Below are positions 43,002-52,435 of a stretch of DNA of 64,000 bases, one piece after another (within the stretch, counting starts at the first letter, position 1; every line of letters begins with the position of its first letter). Under the pieces are notes generated by a model. It saw only the letters and a program-made list of their open reading frames with translations, did no database searches and had not been told where the DNA came from. The position numbers and the translations under genes are program-made. This stretch comes from Arcicella gelida (lineage in GTDB: Bacteria; Bacteroidota; Bacteroidia; Cytophagales; Spirosomataceae). The stretch spans positions 1 to 64,000 of the forward strand of contig NZ_JAYGIL010000014.1 of the NCBI RefSeq assembly GCF_034931025.1, read 5' to 3'.

Positions 43002-45308
43002 TTACTTCAAATCAATCGTTACATGATTGATTCTTCCTGAATAAGTAAATGGAACAGTATATTTTTCGGTTACAGCTGTTACTTGGTCTTTCCCTACTTC
43101 AATACTTTCGTAGAAACCTACCGTTGGCAAGGTTCTTTTTACTTTTACTTCGCTTACTTTTTTATCATTGATGTACAAAATAGCTGTGGCGGGAGCGTTG
43201 TTTACGTTTTCAGTTCCTTCGTAGTTAAAATCTACTTTTAGTGAATTTTTACCTGCTTTTATTACATCGCTCGAAGTAGCATAAACTTTTTCATCGCCAT
43301 TATTGTAGGTAAACCATAATTGGTTTTTCTGGACATACAAACTTAATCCACCTGCTCTACCACCAATAGCCAATAATACTCCGTCTGCACCTTTTTCGGG
43401 TACAACAACATCAGCCTTAATACTTAGTGAACGACCGCCCAATTTTGGTGCAGTGCCTTCAAAAATCTGTGAGGTTTGCGGATACAAAACCAATTGTTTG
43501 CGGTTGTCGAAAATCGTTGGCGATGGAGCAGGGACAGAACCAGTACCATCTTTCAATGGATAAACATTGTACTTCCAAGCTTGTGCATCAAACAATTCTT
43601 TCAATTCTTGTAATTTTTCTGGATGCTTTTCTGCCAAATTATTACGCTCGTTAAAGTCTTCGTTGAGGTTGTACAATTCCCAAACGTCTTTGTCGAAAGG
43701 CTGTTTTTTCACGTGTAAAGTACCTGCTTTCCAACCGTCTTTATAAATCGAACGAGAACCCATGATTTCGTAGTGTTGCACGGTATGGCGAGAAGGAAGC
43801 GTCGGATTATCAATGCTATACGCCAAACTTGTGCCTTCGATGGGTTCTTGCGGATAACCGTTAATTACCGTTGCTACTTTTACGCCCGTCAGTTCAACGG
43901 TTGTCGGTAAAATATCAATCAAGTGTGTATATTGGTTACGAATACCGCCTTTGTCTTTGATGCCTTTTGGCCAGAAAATAATCAAAGGGTTGTGCGTACC
44001 GCCCTCAGAGTTGGCATCTTGTTTCCAATGTTTGAAAGGCGTATTGGTTGCTTGAGCCCAACCCAAAGGATAATTTGGACTTGAATATTCTGTACCAATT
44101 TGGTCAATCAATGCCAAGTTCTTCTTCAAACGTTGTTCTGGCGTTAAATCTGGGTCGAAATTACGATGGGCTCTTCCTTCAAATGTTCCTTCTTTACTTG
44201 CTCCGTTGTCGCCAACCGAGACAATCACAAGGGTATTTTCTAACTGACCACTTTCTTTCAAGAAATTGATAACTCTTCCAATTTCAAAGTCGATGTGCGT
44301 TAAGAAACCAGCATATACTTCAAAAAATTTAGCATATAATTTCTTTTCATCAGCCGATAAGGCATCCCAAGCTTTCAGCCCTGGTCCACGTTCTGGCAAC
44401 ACAGCGTCTTTAGGAATTACGCCCAAACGTTTTTGATTTTCGATAACGATTTCACGGTATTTGTCCCAACCAAAGTCGAATTTGCCTTTGTATTGGTCGC
44501 TCCAATATTTATCCACTTGGTGCGGTTCGTGACCAGCACCGGGAGTAAAGTATAAGAAAAAGGGTTTTTCGGGAGCAAGTGATTTTTGTTCGGCAATCAA
44601 ATTGATGGCTTTGTCTGCCATTTGGGTACTGAATAATTTACCTTTTTCTGGAATTACTTTTTTGGTATCTTCCCAAACCACAGGATTATATTGGTCGGTT
44701 GATCCACTCAAGAAGCCGTAGTAATGGTCGAAACCTCTACCCGTTGGCCAGCGATTGAAGGGCCCAATAGGTGTAGCATCTTTGGCGGGAGTCAAATGCC
44801 ATTTACCAACGGCATAGGTATTATAACCATTTTCACGTAAAATTTCGGCAATGGTTGCTTTTTCAAAAGGCATATAGCCGTCATAACCGGGCGTTCCACC
44901 GCCAGTTTGCGGAAAAAGTCCCATGTGAACCGAATGCGAATTGCGACCCGTCAACAAAGCCGCACGAGTAGGCGAACAAATAGCCGTTGTGTGAAAATTG
45001 GTATAACGCAAACCGTTGTTAGCCAAGCTATCCAAAGTAGGTGTTTTGATTAAACCACCATAAGTACTGATTGCACCAAAACCTACGTCATCTAATAATA
45101 TCCACACCACATTGGGGGCGTTTTTGGGAGCTTTGGCATAATGTTGTCCCCATGATTCTTGGGTTTCGGCAAATGTTTTACCTAATTTTCCTTGAAAAGG
45201 TTTTGTTGGGTCGTGTTGGGCAAAAATACTTAAACTAGATAATAGTCCAGTGAATGCCAGCGAAGCAGTTAGTTTTGAAAACTGTTTTGTTTTTTTGTGA
45301 ATCATCAT
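43002..45308 (-). CDS. Large Cys-type arylsulfatase (sulfatase C)
   Basis: About 768 aa from the ATG at 45306-45308, giving a signal peptide (LTASLAFTGLLSSLSIFAQ). The sulfatase core has VVWILLDDVGFG metal ligands and CSPTRAALLTGR with Cys111 as the formylglycine precursor, YAVGKWHLTP and VSVGDNGASKEG. A ~200-aa beta-rich C-terminal part (LGGRSLSIKADVVVPEKGAD) matches long arylsulfatases. Its maturation would need the FGE encoded at 53.8 kb. It follows susD by 85 bp, so it is probably in the susCD operon and exported to the periplasm or surface. Confidence 0.9.
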   Translation of the reverse strand: MMIHKKTKQFSKLTASLAFTGLLSSLSIFAQHDPTKPFQGKLGKTFAETQESWGQHYAKAPKNAPNVVWILLDDVGFGAISTYGGLIKTPTLDSLANNGLRYTNFHTTAICSPTRAALLTGRNSHSVHMGLFPQTGGGTPGYDGYMPFEKATIAEILRENGYNTYAVGKWHLTPAKDATPIGPFNRWPTGRGFDHYYGFLSGSTDQYNPVVWEDTKKVIPEKGKLFSTQMADKAINLIAEQKSLAPEKPFFLYFTPGAGHEPHQVDKYWSDQYKGKFDFGWDKYREIVIENQKRLGVIPKDAVLPERGPGLKAWDALSADEKKLYAKFFEVYAGFLTHIDFEIGRVINFLKESGQLENTLVIVSVGDNGASKEGTFEGRAHRNFDPDLTPEQRLKKNLALIDQIGTEYSSPNYPLGWAQATNTPFKHWKQDANSEGGTHNPLIIFWPKGIKDKGGIRNQYTHLIDILPTTVELTGVKVATVINGYPQEPIEGTSLAYSIDNPTLPSRHTVQHYEIMGSRSIYKDGWKAGTLHVKKQPFDKDVWELYNLNEDFNERNNLAEKHPEKLQELKELFDAQAWKYNVYPLKDGTGSVPAPSPTIFDNRKQLVLYPQTSQIFEGTAPKLGGRSLSIKADVVVPEKGADGVLLAIGGRAGGLSLYVQKNQLWFTYNNGDEKVYATSSDVIKAGKNSLKVDFNYEGTENVNNAPATAILYINDKKVSEVKVKRTLPTVGFYESIEVGKDQVTAVTEKYTVPFTYSGRINHVTIDLK

Positions 45309-45393
45309 AATACTTTTATAATTGTGAGTTAGTGATTGAGTGAGTTTTGAATTTTTCGTAGCCTCTTGTGTGATATAATTCACTCATTCATCA

Positions 45394-46962
45394 TTACTTC
45401 CAAAGTGTATTTTGCTCTAACAATGGATTATTATCAATTTCTGACTGTGGAATTGGGTATAATCTATGTTTGTCGGTTGCATTGGTTTTGCCTACTTTGT
45501 GTAAATTTGCCACGAAAGAACTCTTTCCTGTAGCATCTTTTTGACGAATCAAATCAAACCACCGTTGGTATTCGAATACTAATTCTAAACGACGATCAAG
45601 ATATAAAGCTTCACGGAATTGGTCTTTGCTTAGACCTTCTGCAAGGTTGGGCAAGCCTGCTCTGTTTCTTACTTTGTTCAATGATTTATAGGCTTTTGTC
45701 GTTGGTCCATTCAATTCATTTTCAGCTTCTGCGTGAATTAACAATACTTCTGCATAACGAATGATGGCAACATTGGCAGCCGATTCGTTGGTTGGCGATA
45801 AAGAATTAGGGTCCCAAGTTTTATTGAAAAATGGCGTTGAATCATTGGGAACAGCCGTATTGACAATCGGTAAAGCGTACTTTCTACCATTTGAAGGACT
45901 CGTGAAACTTGTTACAAATGTTACTCTTTTTCTTTTGTCGCTTGGCTGGTATAATTTATAAACGCTAAAGAATTTATCATTTCCAACCGTGTAAAAACGC
46001 ACCATATCAGCATAAGAACCTGTTAATCCCGGAATTGATGTTAAGATAGAACGTGGGTTTTGGTTATTCCCTTGTCCAATTGAATTTGATTTAAACTGTG
46101 CAGAGAAAATATGTTCTTTACCATTTTTGGTAGCTGGTAAAAATACATCCGCATAATTTGCAAATAAATCATAACCATAAGCACCTGTTCCGCCATCGGC
46201 TGGCGATAATACTTCTTCCGCTTTTTTAATAGCATCAGCATAATGTTGTGTAAGATTCAAAGGGAAAGAAGCTTTGGTTAAATATACTTTCGCTAAAAGT
46301 GCTTTTGCTGCACCAGAAGTAGCACGTCCAACATCTGGCGAAGCATAAGTATTAGGTAAAACGCTCGCTGCTTCTGTCAAATCTTTTTCAATTTGCTGAT
46401 AAACAGCAGTTGAAGGAGATTTCGCAATGGCATAATCGTTTGCATTAACATACTTTTGGTAGCTTGTAATCAAAGGAACGTCGCCGTATAAACGGACTAA
46501 ATTGAAATAATATAAAGCTCTCAGGAATTTGGTTTCGCCTAATAATCTGTTTTTAAGTGTTGCATCAAATTCAATTGTTGGAATTTTTTCTAAAGCTACG
46601 TTTGCTTTTTTAATGGCAGCATAATGTTGTTGCCATAATTCATACACCCTCAAATTAGCAGATGAATGTGCTAATACTGCCAATGAACGTACATCTGAAT
46701 TAGTTGCTCCTGGCCCTGGGTCTTCATCATCGCCTGCAAAATTCATTCCTGTGTTGAACAAAGTATTGTAGGGAGTTTGCACAGTACTTCCTCCAGAATT
46801 TAATAAGAAATAAACAGCGTTTACCGCATTGATGGCATCTGTCTGGGTTTTATAAAATTGTTCTTCTGAAATAATTGATTCAGGTTTTTCTTTTAAGAAT
46901 GACTCGCAAGAAGTAGCTGAAAATCCAATACTTGCAAGGGCGATATATTTTAATAATTTCAT
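45394..46962 (-). CDS. susD: RagB/SusD family nutrient-binding lipoprotein
   Basis: 522 aa from the ATG at 46960-46962. A lipoprotein signal with SATSC gives a lipidated Cys near residue 19. SusD features: SFLKEKPESIISEEQFYKTQ, TPR-like helices with FLRALYYFNLVRLYGDVPL and the C-terminal ALYLDRRLELVFEYQRWFDLIR and YPIPQSEIDNNP. It caps the neighbouring SusC transporter on the cell surface. In a sulfatase cluster the ligand is likely a sulfated molecule (inference). A strong hairpin separates it from susC. Confidence 0.93.
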   Translation of the reverse strand: MKLLKYIALASIGFSATSCESFLKEKPESIISEEQFYKTQTDAINAVNAVYFLLNSGGSTVQTPYNTLFNTGMNFAGDDEDPGPGATNSDVRSLAVLAHSSANLRVYELWQQHYAAIKKANVALEKIPTIEFDATLKNRLLGETKFLRALYYFNLVRLYGDVPLITSYQKYVNANDYAIAKSPSTAVYQQIEKDLTEAASVLPNTYASPDVGRATSGAAKALLAKVYLTKASFPLNLTQHYADAIKKAEEVLSPADGGTGAYGYDLFANYADVFLPATKNGKEHIFSAQFKSNSIGQGNNQNPRSILTSIPGLTGSYADMVRFYTVGNDKFFSVYKLYQPSDKRKRVTFVTSFTSPSNGRKYALPIVNTAVPNDSTPFFNKTWDPNSLSPTNESAANVAIIRYAEVLLIHAEAENELNGPTTKAYKSLNKVRNRAGLPNLAEGLSKDQFREALYLDRRLELVFEYQRWFDLIRQKDATGKSSFVANLHKVGKTNATDKHRLYPIPQSEIDNNPLLEQNTLWK

Positions 46963-46980
46963 GGGATTTAATTGCATTAG

Positions 46981-47045
46981 GCTGTAAGCAGTAGGCTTTA
47001 GGCTTTTGTTTGTTTGCCTATTGCCTAAAGCTTATTGCTTACAGC
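46981..47045. repeat. susC-susD intercistronic hairpin (GCTTTAGGC type)
   Basis: Arms GCTGTAAGCAGTAGGCTTTA (plus GGC) at 46981-47003 and 47023-47045 are reverse complements at 21 of 23 positions with a 19-nt loop. It lies between the susC stop and the susD start on the transcript. Related hairpins lie between tldD and tldE at 60.5 kb and after tldD2 at 63.85 kb. Confidence 0.85.
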
Positions 47046-47049
47046 ATTT

Positions 47050-50000
47050 TTAGAATGATACAGATAAGCCTACTTGATAAGATTTATTGTTTGGATATAC
47101 ACCTTGGTCGATACCTTTATTGATTAAAGATTGTCCATTCAAACTTACTTCTGGATCATAACCTGTGTAGTTTGTCCAAGTAAGTGCATTTTGTGCCGAT
47201 ACATAGATTCTCAAACTTTTGATATTTGCTTTCTTCACAATTTTCGAAGGAATGGTATATCCTAAAGAAACATTTTTCAAACGATAGTAAGTAGCATCTT
47301 CAATAAAACGGTCAGAAATGGTAATGGCAGGATCTTGATACGCCGCTTTTACATCTGTGTTTGTATTCGTTGGCGTCCATCTGTTTAATAAGTCAGATGA
47401 GCTGTTGGTATAACCCGTACCTAATTCAAGGTTTGCTCTGTTGGCATTATAAATTTTACCACCAATTGATGCTTGGAAGAAAACGGCTAAATCGAATCCT
47501 TTGTAATTGAAAGTATTAGTTAAACCTGCTGTAAAAGCTGGCTGATTTGAAATCACAACTCTATCGCCTGCTTGCGTAATTACGCCATCTCCATTGATAT
47601 CTTTGTATTTTTGTCCACCAGGACTTTTGTTAGCTTGCGGAGTAAGTGCTGCATCGCCCGATTGAATCACACCATCTGTTTGATACACAATAAATGAACC
47701 TAATGGATAACCTACTTTAGCAATTGAAGGAGATGAAATTGAAGGAATAATTTGATCAACACCTTCACCTAAATCTAAAATTTTATTGCTGTTATTTGAA
47801 TATACCAAAGTAGTATTCCATTTTAAATCGCTATCAATATTGTGTGAATTGATGAATAATTCAAAGCCTTGATTGGCTACTGCTCCGATGTTTTGGTAAA
47901 CGACAGAAGCTTGTCCGTTGTAAAAATCTGATAAACCAGAAGTACCCGGAACAGTTCTTGTCAACAATAAATCAGTCGTCTTTTTGTAGTAATAATCAGC
48001 CACAAGAGTGATTCTATTATTGAAAAGACCGACGTCAATTCCACCATCAATTTGAAACGTTTTTTCCCATCCTAAGTTCGGATTCGGTACTGAATTTGGT
48101 GCATAACCTGAAACCGTTGTATTCGAGAAGTTATATCTAAAATAGCTTAATTGTGATAATGATTGATACGAAGGAATGTTTTGATTACCTGTCGAACCAG
48201 CACTTAAACGCAATTTAAGACTACTTACATTTTTAATATCTTGGAAGAATTTTTCATTACTAATATTCCAGCCAAAGGCAGCAGAAGGGAAGTATCCCCA
48301 TTTATTACCATCACCAAATCTTGAAGAACCATCCGCACGCAATGTCAATGTCAATAAATATTTATCATCGTGAACATAGTTTACTCTTCCTAAATAAGAA
48401 GCTAAAGACCATGCACTAGCCAATGAACTTGGTGTTCTTGCAGTAATTCCTGTTCCTAAATTATTATAAGAAAACGCATCTGTAGCAAAACCTGCCGCTT
48501 CAGCCACAGTACCTTTTGCTTTTGATTGTTGTGCAGTAAAACCGATTACAGCATTGATTTTATTCTTAGCATCAAGTTCTTTATCATAGCTTAATGTGTT
48601 TTCATTCAGCCAGTTACTTGTAAATACTGTACCAACAATTGCATCGCCAGCAAGGGCTAAACCTTCAGCAGTACTACTTGGTAAATAACGGTTTTGCTTA
48701 TTATCAACAATATCAATACCGATTAATACTTTCGCTTTTAAACCATCTGTTAAAGTATATTCTCCTGCTACGTTTCCTAAAATACGGTTCGTAATTGTTT
48801 CGTTTAATTGATTGTATAAAGAGTTTATTGGGTTTTGTAAACTTGATTCAAAAGGACTGTTTACTACGAAAGTACCATCATCTTTATAAATCGGCAAAGC
48901 AGGAGGTGTTAATAATAAGTTTCCAACAATTGCCGCAGGTGCTACTTGTGATTTGATATTACTTACAGAAATATTTGAAGTAATTTTAAAGTTTTTGCTG
49001 TAATCGTGGTCTAATCCAAATCTACCAGAATAACGAACGAAATCTGTATTTTGAAGGACTCCGTTTTGTTTAAAGTAGTTTCCAGAAATTGATAATCGTG
49101 TTTTATCTGAACCCGAAAGTATCGATAAACTATGACTTTGAATAGCCGCTTTTCTAAAAGCTGCTGCTTGCCAGTCTGTTCCAACACCAGAAGTATCCAA
49201 AGAATAACCTGTTACTGATGGTAATGAAGTTGTTTTTCCGGAGTTTTTAGCAGCATCTTTTCTCAATGACCACCAGTCTTTTGCATTCAAAACAGGTAAA
49301 GTTCTGATTACTTCTTGTACACCATAATAAGCATCATAGTTGATAGAAGATTTTCCTTTTGTACCGTTTTTAGTTGTAACAATCACAACGCCATTTGCAC
49401 CACGTGAACCGTAAATCGCTGTTGCCGAAGCATCTTTCAATACATCAATTGATTCAATATCAGCCGTATTGATTGAAGATAAAGGGTTGATTTTTGAACC
49501 ATTTGTCACACCAGCATCATTCAAAGAATAATCGTTATTGATTGGAAATCCGTCGATTACATACAATGGATCTGAACCTGCTGTAATTGAGTTATTCCCA
49601 CGAATCTGTACACTTACTCCACCACCAGGCTGACCAGAAGTTTGTGTAACAATCGCCCCAGCTACTGAACCTTGTAAAAGACGTTCAACCGAAGCAACAG
49701 GTTGTGCTTTGATTTCTAAAGGTACTGAAGCTATTGAACCTGTAATATCGCTTCTTTTTTGAGTACCATAACCTACTACGATTACTTCATCCAAACGCTG
49801 ACCTTTTGATTCAATTAATGAAATACTAAGGTTTTCAAATTCTATAATTTCAATTTCTTTCTTTTTATACCCAACAAAAGTAGCTAGAATAGTAAAAGGA
49901 GGTTTTTGACTAGTTTTTAACGTAAATTTTCCGTTTACATCTGTTGTTACGCCTATTGAAGTTCCTTTTATGGCAATGGCTGCACCAATAATGGGTTCTT

Positions 50001-50106
50001 TTGTTCTTGAATCAATGATTTTTCCTGTAAGTTGTTGGGCACTGGTTTTCAAGGAAACAAATGCCAAAGCCAACATAAAGATTAATTTAAGTAATTTATT
50101 ATTCAT
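47050..50106 (-). CDS. susC: SusC/RagA family TonB-linked outer-membrane transporter
   Basis: 1018 aa with a signal peptide (LIFMLALAFVSLKTSAQ), a carboxypeptidase-like domain (LTGKIIDSRTKEPIIGAAIA), the SusC TonB box DEVIVVGYGTQKRSDITGS, a plug with DVLKDASATAIYGSRGANGV, a Ca-loop-like KDINGDGVITQAGD and a barrel ending in YQVGLSVSF. It forms the outer-membrane channel for the SusD partner. A shared AT-rich motif lies upstream. Length is normal for the family. Confidence 0.95.
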   Translation of the reverse strand: MNNKLLKLIFMLALAFVSLKTSAQQLTGKIIDSRTKEPIIGAAIAIKGTSIGVTTDVNGKFTLKTSQKPPFTILATFVGYKKKEIEIIEFENLSISLIESKGQRLDEVIVVGYGTQKRSDITGSIASVPLEIKAQPVASVERLLQGSVAGAIVTQTSGQPGGGVSVQIRGNNSITAGSDPLYVIDGFPINNDYSLNDAGVTNGSKINPLSSINTADIESIDVLKDASATAIYGSRGANGVVIVTTKNGTKGKSSINYDAYYGVQEVIRTLPVLNAKDWWSLRKDAAKNSGKTTSLPSVTGYSLDTSGVGTDWQAAAFRKAAIQSHSLSILSGSDKTRLSISGNYFKQNGVLQNTDFVRYSGRFGLDHDYSKNFKITSNISVSNIKSQVAPAAIVGNLLLTPPALPIYKDDGTFVVNSPFESSLQNPINSLYNQLNETITNRILGNVAGEYTLTDGLKAKVLIGIDIVDNKQNRYLPSSTAEGLALAGDAIVGTVFTSNWLNENTLSYDKELDAKNKINAVIGFTAQQSKAKGTVAEAAGFATDAFSYNNLGTGITARTPSSLASAWSLASYLGRVNYVHDDKYLLTLTLRADGSSRFGDGNKWGYFPSAAFGWNISNEKFFQDIKNVSSLKLRLSAGSTGNQNIPSYQSLSQLSYFRYNFSNTTVSGYAPNSVPNPNLGWEKTFQIDGGIDVGLFNNRITLVADYYYKKTTDLLLTRTVPGTSGLSDFYNGQASVVYQNIGAVANQGFELFINSHNIDSDLKWNTTLVYSNNSNKILDLGEGVDQIIPSISSPSIAKVGYPLGSFIVYQTDGVIQSGDAALTPQANKSPGGQKYKDINGDGVITQAGDRVVISNQPAFTAGLTNTFNYKGFDLAVFFQASIGGKIYNANRANLELGTGYTNSSSDLLNRWTPTNTNTDVKAAYQDPAITISDRFIEDATYYRLKNVSLGYTIPSKIVKKANIKSLRIYVSAQNALTWTNYTGYDPEVSLNGQSLINKGIDQGVYPNNKSYQVGLSVSF

Positions 50107-50121
50107 GTTAATTCTATGGAT

Positions 50122-50135
50122 TATATATACTATAT
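50122..50135 (-). promoter_or_regulatory. AT motif upstream of susC
   Basis: TATATATACTATAT, 16-29 bp before the susC start. It shares the ATATACTATAT core with the palindrome upstream of the TonB receptor at 41461-41493. Low-complexity AT content makes this tentative. Confidence 0.3.
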
Positions 50136-50201
50136 CTTCATTCTAAAACTCAGAATAGAAGTAAACAGCAAGGATTATAGGGATTTTTTGTGATTAGAAT
50201 A

Positions 50202-50237
50202 ATCATCGAATAGAACAGTTTCATTCTATTCGATGAT
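50202..50237. terminator. Terminator after the rhodanese-thioredoxin gene
   Basis: Perfect 14-bp stem ATCATCGAATAGAA (50202-50215) and its complement (50224-50237) with an 8-nt loop, just past the stop on the minus strand. It separates the binding-protein operon from susC. Confidence 0.75.
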
Positions 50238-50247
50238 AGAGAAAATA

Positions 50248-50958
50248 CTACAGGGCTTGTGCCAAAGCAGTATCCAAAACACCTTTCAATTCAGCAATTC
50301 CACTTTTCTCAAAAGTTACTTTTCCATCTTTATAAAGAATCAAGTATGGAAATGAGGTAACTCTTTTCAAGGATGCAATTAATTGTGGGCTTTCTTCTAA
50401 TTCGATTTCTACCACTTTTAAAGCATCACCATGTTCTTTTTTTAGGCTTTCTAAAATGGTTTTTACTTTTTTACAAGAACCACAATATTTAGAACCTACA
50501 TCTACTAAAACCAATTTATTAGAAGCAACAATGTTGTTAAAATCATTAATGTTCAAGCCTTTTTTAGCAGTTGTAAAAAGTGCTTTTCCATGTCCAACCC
50601 AAGTACCGATTCCACCATCAAGTACATATACTTCGTTGAAACCTTTTGTTGCTAATTCTTTTGCAAAAGCAACACTTCTGCCATTTGCGATTGAATAGAC
50701 AAAAACAGGCTGTGCAGGATTGAGTTTTTCAATGAATGAAGCATCTTGAGGATTCAGATTGACCGCTCCATTGATATGATTTTGTGCAAACTCTTCGGCA
50801 CTTCTAGCATCAATAATTTGTGCTTTTTGTTGTTTCTGAATTTTTTCAGCAAAAATATCTGCTGAAATCCAGTTCTTTTTGTCAACATCACTCGTCTGAG
50901 CAAATACTGAAGTACTCAATATTAATGCTCCAAGGATATATTTTAATGACTTAATCAT
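50248..50958 (-). CDS. Periplasmic rhodanese-thioredoxin fusion
   Basis: 236 aa from the ATG at 50956-50958, which yields a signal peptide (KYILGALILSTSVFAQ). Residues ~35-125 form a rhodanese domain (IIDARSAEEFAQNHINGAVN, VYVLDGGIGTWVG), but the active-site loop reads VYSIANGRS, with Ser89 where Cys is expected. Residues ~140-230 form a thioredoxin fold with CGSC at 159-162 and FPYLILYKDGK. It lies 28 bp after the sterol desaturase. Role probably redox or sulfur relay in the periplasm; sulfurtransferase activity is doubtful without the Cys. Confidence 0.82.
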   Translation of the reverse strand: MIKSLKYILGALILSTSVFAQTSDVDKKNWISADIFAEKIQKQQKAQIIDARSAEEFAQNHINGAVNLNPQDASFIEKLNPAQPVFVYSIANGRSVAFAKELATKGFNEVYVLDGGIGTWVGHGKALFTTAKKGLNINDFNNIVASNKLVLVDVGSKYCGSCKKVKTILESLKKEHGDALKVVEIELEESPQLIASLKRVTSFPYLILYKDGKVTFEKSGIAELKGVLDTALAQAL

Positions 50959-50986
50959 AATTGTAAATTTTAAAATATTGTCTGGG

Positions 50987-51892
50987 TTAAGCGTATTGTA
51001 AAGCAATTTGAGGTTCTACTTCATCGTCTTCGTCTGCTACTTCTGGACCATTGGCTGACAATTCACTGCCATCTTTTTTGGATTTAAAGATTGGCCACAA
51101 TAACTGTGCATACCATTCTTCGCCTTTATAATTTTTAATACCATAAGCTACTGGATACTGTCTGGTAATCAAGGCTGTACCAAAAATAATGTCCCATAAA
51201 AAGAACATATTTCCAAAATTTCCTTTGTAATGCCCTACACCATCATCAGTAGAATCTGCATGATGAGCATGGTGTGTTGCTGGGGTTGAAATAGTACGTT
51301 CTAAAACCCACGCAATTGGATGCAACCATTTGTTTTCGTAAAAAGGTTTATCCCATTTAATACTTGAATGTGCCAATTTCGTAATCAAAGACTTCAAACC
51401 TTTTACAAATAATGCTGGATAACCCAAACCTAAATACACCAAAACGGTAGTTACATACGACTGTGAAAAGAAAAGTGTATAAATAATGTTTTGTCTTGAT
51501 GCCATCGCCATACCCATGTACGGTGCCGAATGATGAGTACGGTGGAAACGCCACATAAACGGTACTTGGTGATGTAAACGATGATACCAATATTGTGTCA
51601 AGTCATCATAAATTGCGATGATTAATGCCCCAAAAATAAATGGAATCCAAGTAAATTCGTTTTTTGCATGTGGTAAAATAAAAGGCAATACTTTCAAGCC
51701 GAAATGAGCTACAAATGGACCAACCACTAATTTTGGTATTGTATAACAAGCAATGTCTAATAGCTTTTCGTTGTTATTCCACTTTTTGCCATAAAGACCC
51801 AATGAAAATTCAGCAAAGCCTAGTATAAAGGTTAATGCTGTGAGTCCCCAGCCGTTTAAATTTTTAAAGATTTCTTCGATAAAATGCACCAT
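50987..51892 (-). CDS. Sterol desaturase/fatty acid hydroxylase family protein
   Basis: 301-aa membrane protein with the di-iron His boxes of the family: WYHRLHHQVP, WRFHRTHHSAP and HHAHHADST, spread over transmembrane segments. It would hydroxylate or desaturate a lipid or sterol-like substrate at the membrane using O2. It ends in an acidic soluble tail (EVADEDDEVEPQIALQ). Placement among sulfatase and binding-protein genes suggests the substrate system includes a hydrophobic or lipid-like sulfate ester (inference). Confidence 0.85.
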   Translation of the reverse strand: MVHFIEEIFKNLNGWGLTALTFILGFAEFSLGLYGKKWNNNEKLLDIACYTIPKLVVGPFVAHFGLKVLPFILPHAKNEFTWIPFIFGALIIAIYDDLTQYWYHRLHHQVPFMWRFHRTHHSAPYMGMAMASRQNIIYTLFFSQSYVTTVLVYLGLGYPALFVKGLKSLITKLAHSSIKWDKPFYENKWLHPIAWVLERTISTPATHHAHHADSTDDGVGHYKGNFGNMFFLWDIIFGTALITRQYPVAYGIKNYKGEEWYAQLLWPIFKSKKDGSELSANGPEVADEDDEVEPQIALQYA

Positions 51893-52035
51893 TTTGATTT
51901 TCTGTTTAAGGTAAATAAATTAGTACTTTATGTTTATAGTTTTAAATAGACTAAAAAGGTGAGAATATTTACTAGCTACAAGAAATATGGAACTGACCAT
52001 CATGTTTTTTATAAAAAATATCGTAAGTAAAGCTA

Positions 52036-52209
52036 TTATTCGCTTGCTTTTGCTGAAGTATTTTGAGACGGTTTTACTTTATTGAGCCAAGGTTTTTCGC
52101 CTTTATAATAAAACCATCCCCAGAGTAAAAATACTGGAAGTGCGTAAATAAATAGACTGACAAATGCGTCTCGAAAGATTTTCCGAGCTAGACTTTTTTC
52201 TAAGGTCAT
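52036..52209 (-). CDS. Small single-span membrane protein (57 aa)
   Basis: MTLEKSLARKIFRDAF, then a hydrophobic stretch VSLFIYALPVFLLWGWFYY and a basic tail, ending TAA at 52036-52038. The start ATG at 52207-52209 lies 25 bp after the stop of the 39-aa gene. A clear N-in type transmembrane helix and plausible codon use support a real gene. No recognised family. Part of the binding-protein operon. Confidence 0.6.
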   Translation of the reverse strand: MTLEKSLARKIFRDAFVSLFIYALPVFLLWGWFYYKGEKPWLNKVKPSQNTSAKASE

Positions 52210-52234
52210 CTTAATAACGTTTGGTTAGGAAAGA

Positions 52235-52354
52235 TTAATTTAATAAATGTTCTACCAACAGGATTCCACCTGTAAGGATAGAAACGGGAATGATAAATAC
52301 TAGGATACTGATAAGTACTTTTTTCCCAATTGTGCTAAAATCTTGAAGCGTCAT
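52235..52354 (-). CDS. Small single-span membrane protein (39 aa)
   Basis: MTLQDFSTIGKKVLISILVF, continuing with a hydrophobic segment and ending LLVEHLLN. It begins like its 57-aa neighbour (MTL, then a basic residue pair before the helix). It lies 81 bp after the PstS-like gene. Possibly a subunit or anchor working with the binding protein; no known family. Confidence 0.55.
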   Translation of the reverse strand: MTLQDFSTIGKKVLISILVFIIPVSILTGGILLVEHLLN

Positions 52355-52435
52355 TATTGATTATAATTTTAGGTTTTGTTTCATCAATCTATAGGCTAAA
52401 GATTGATGAAACAGCATCAGGTAAGTTGGAAAGGA

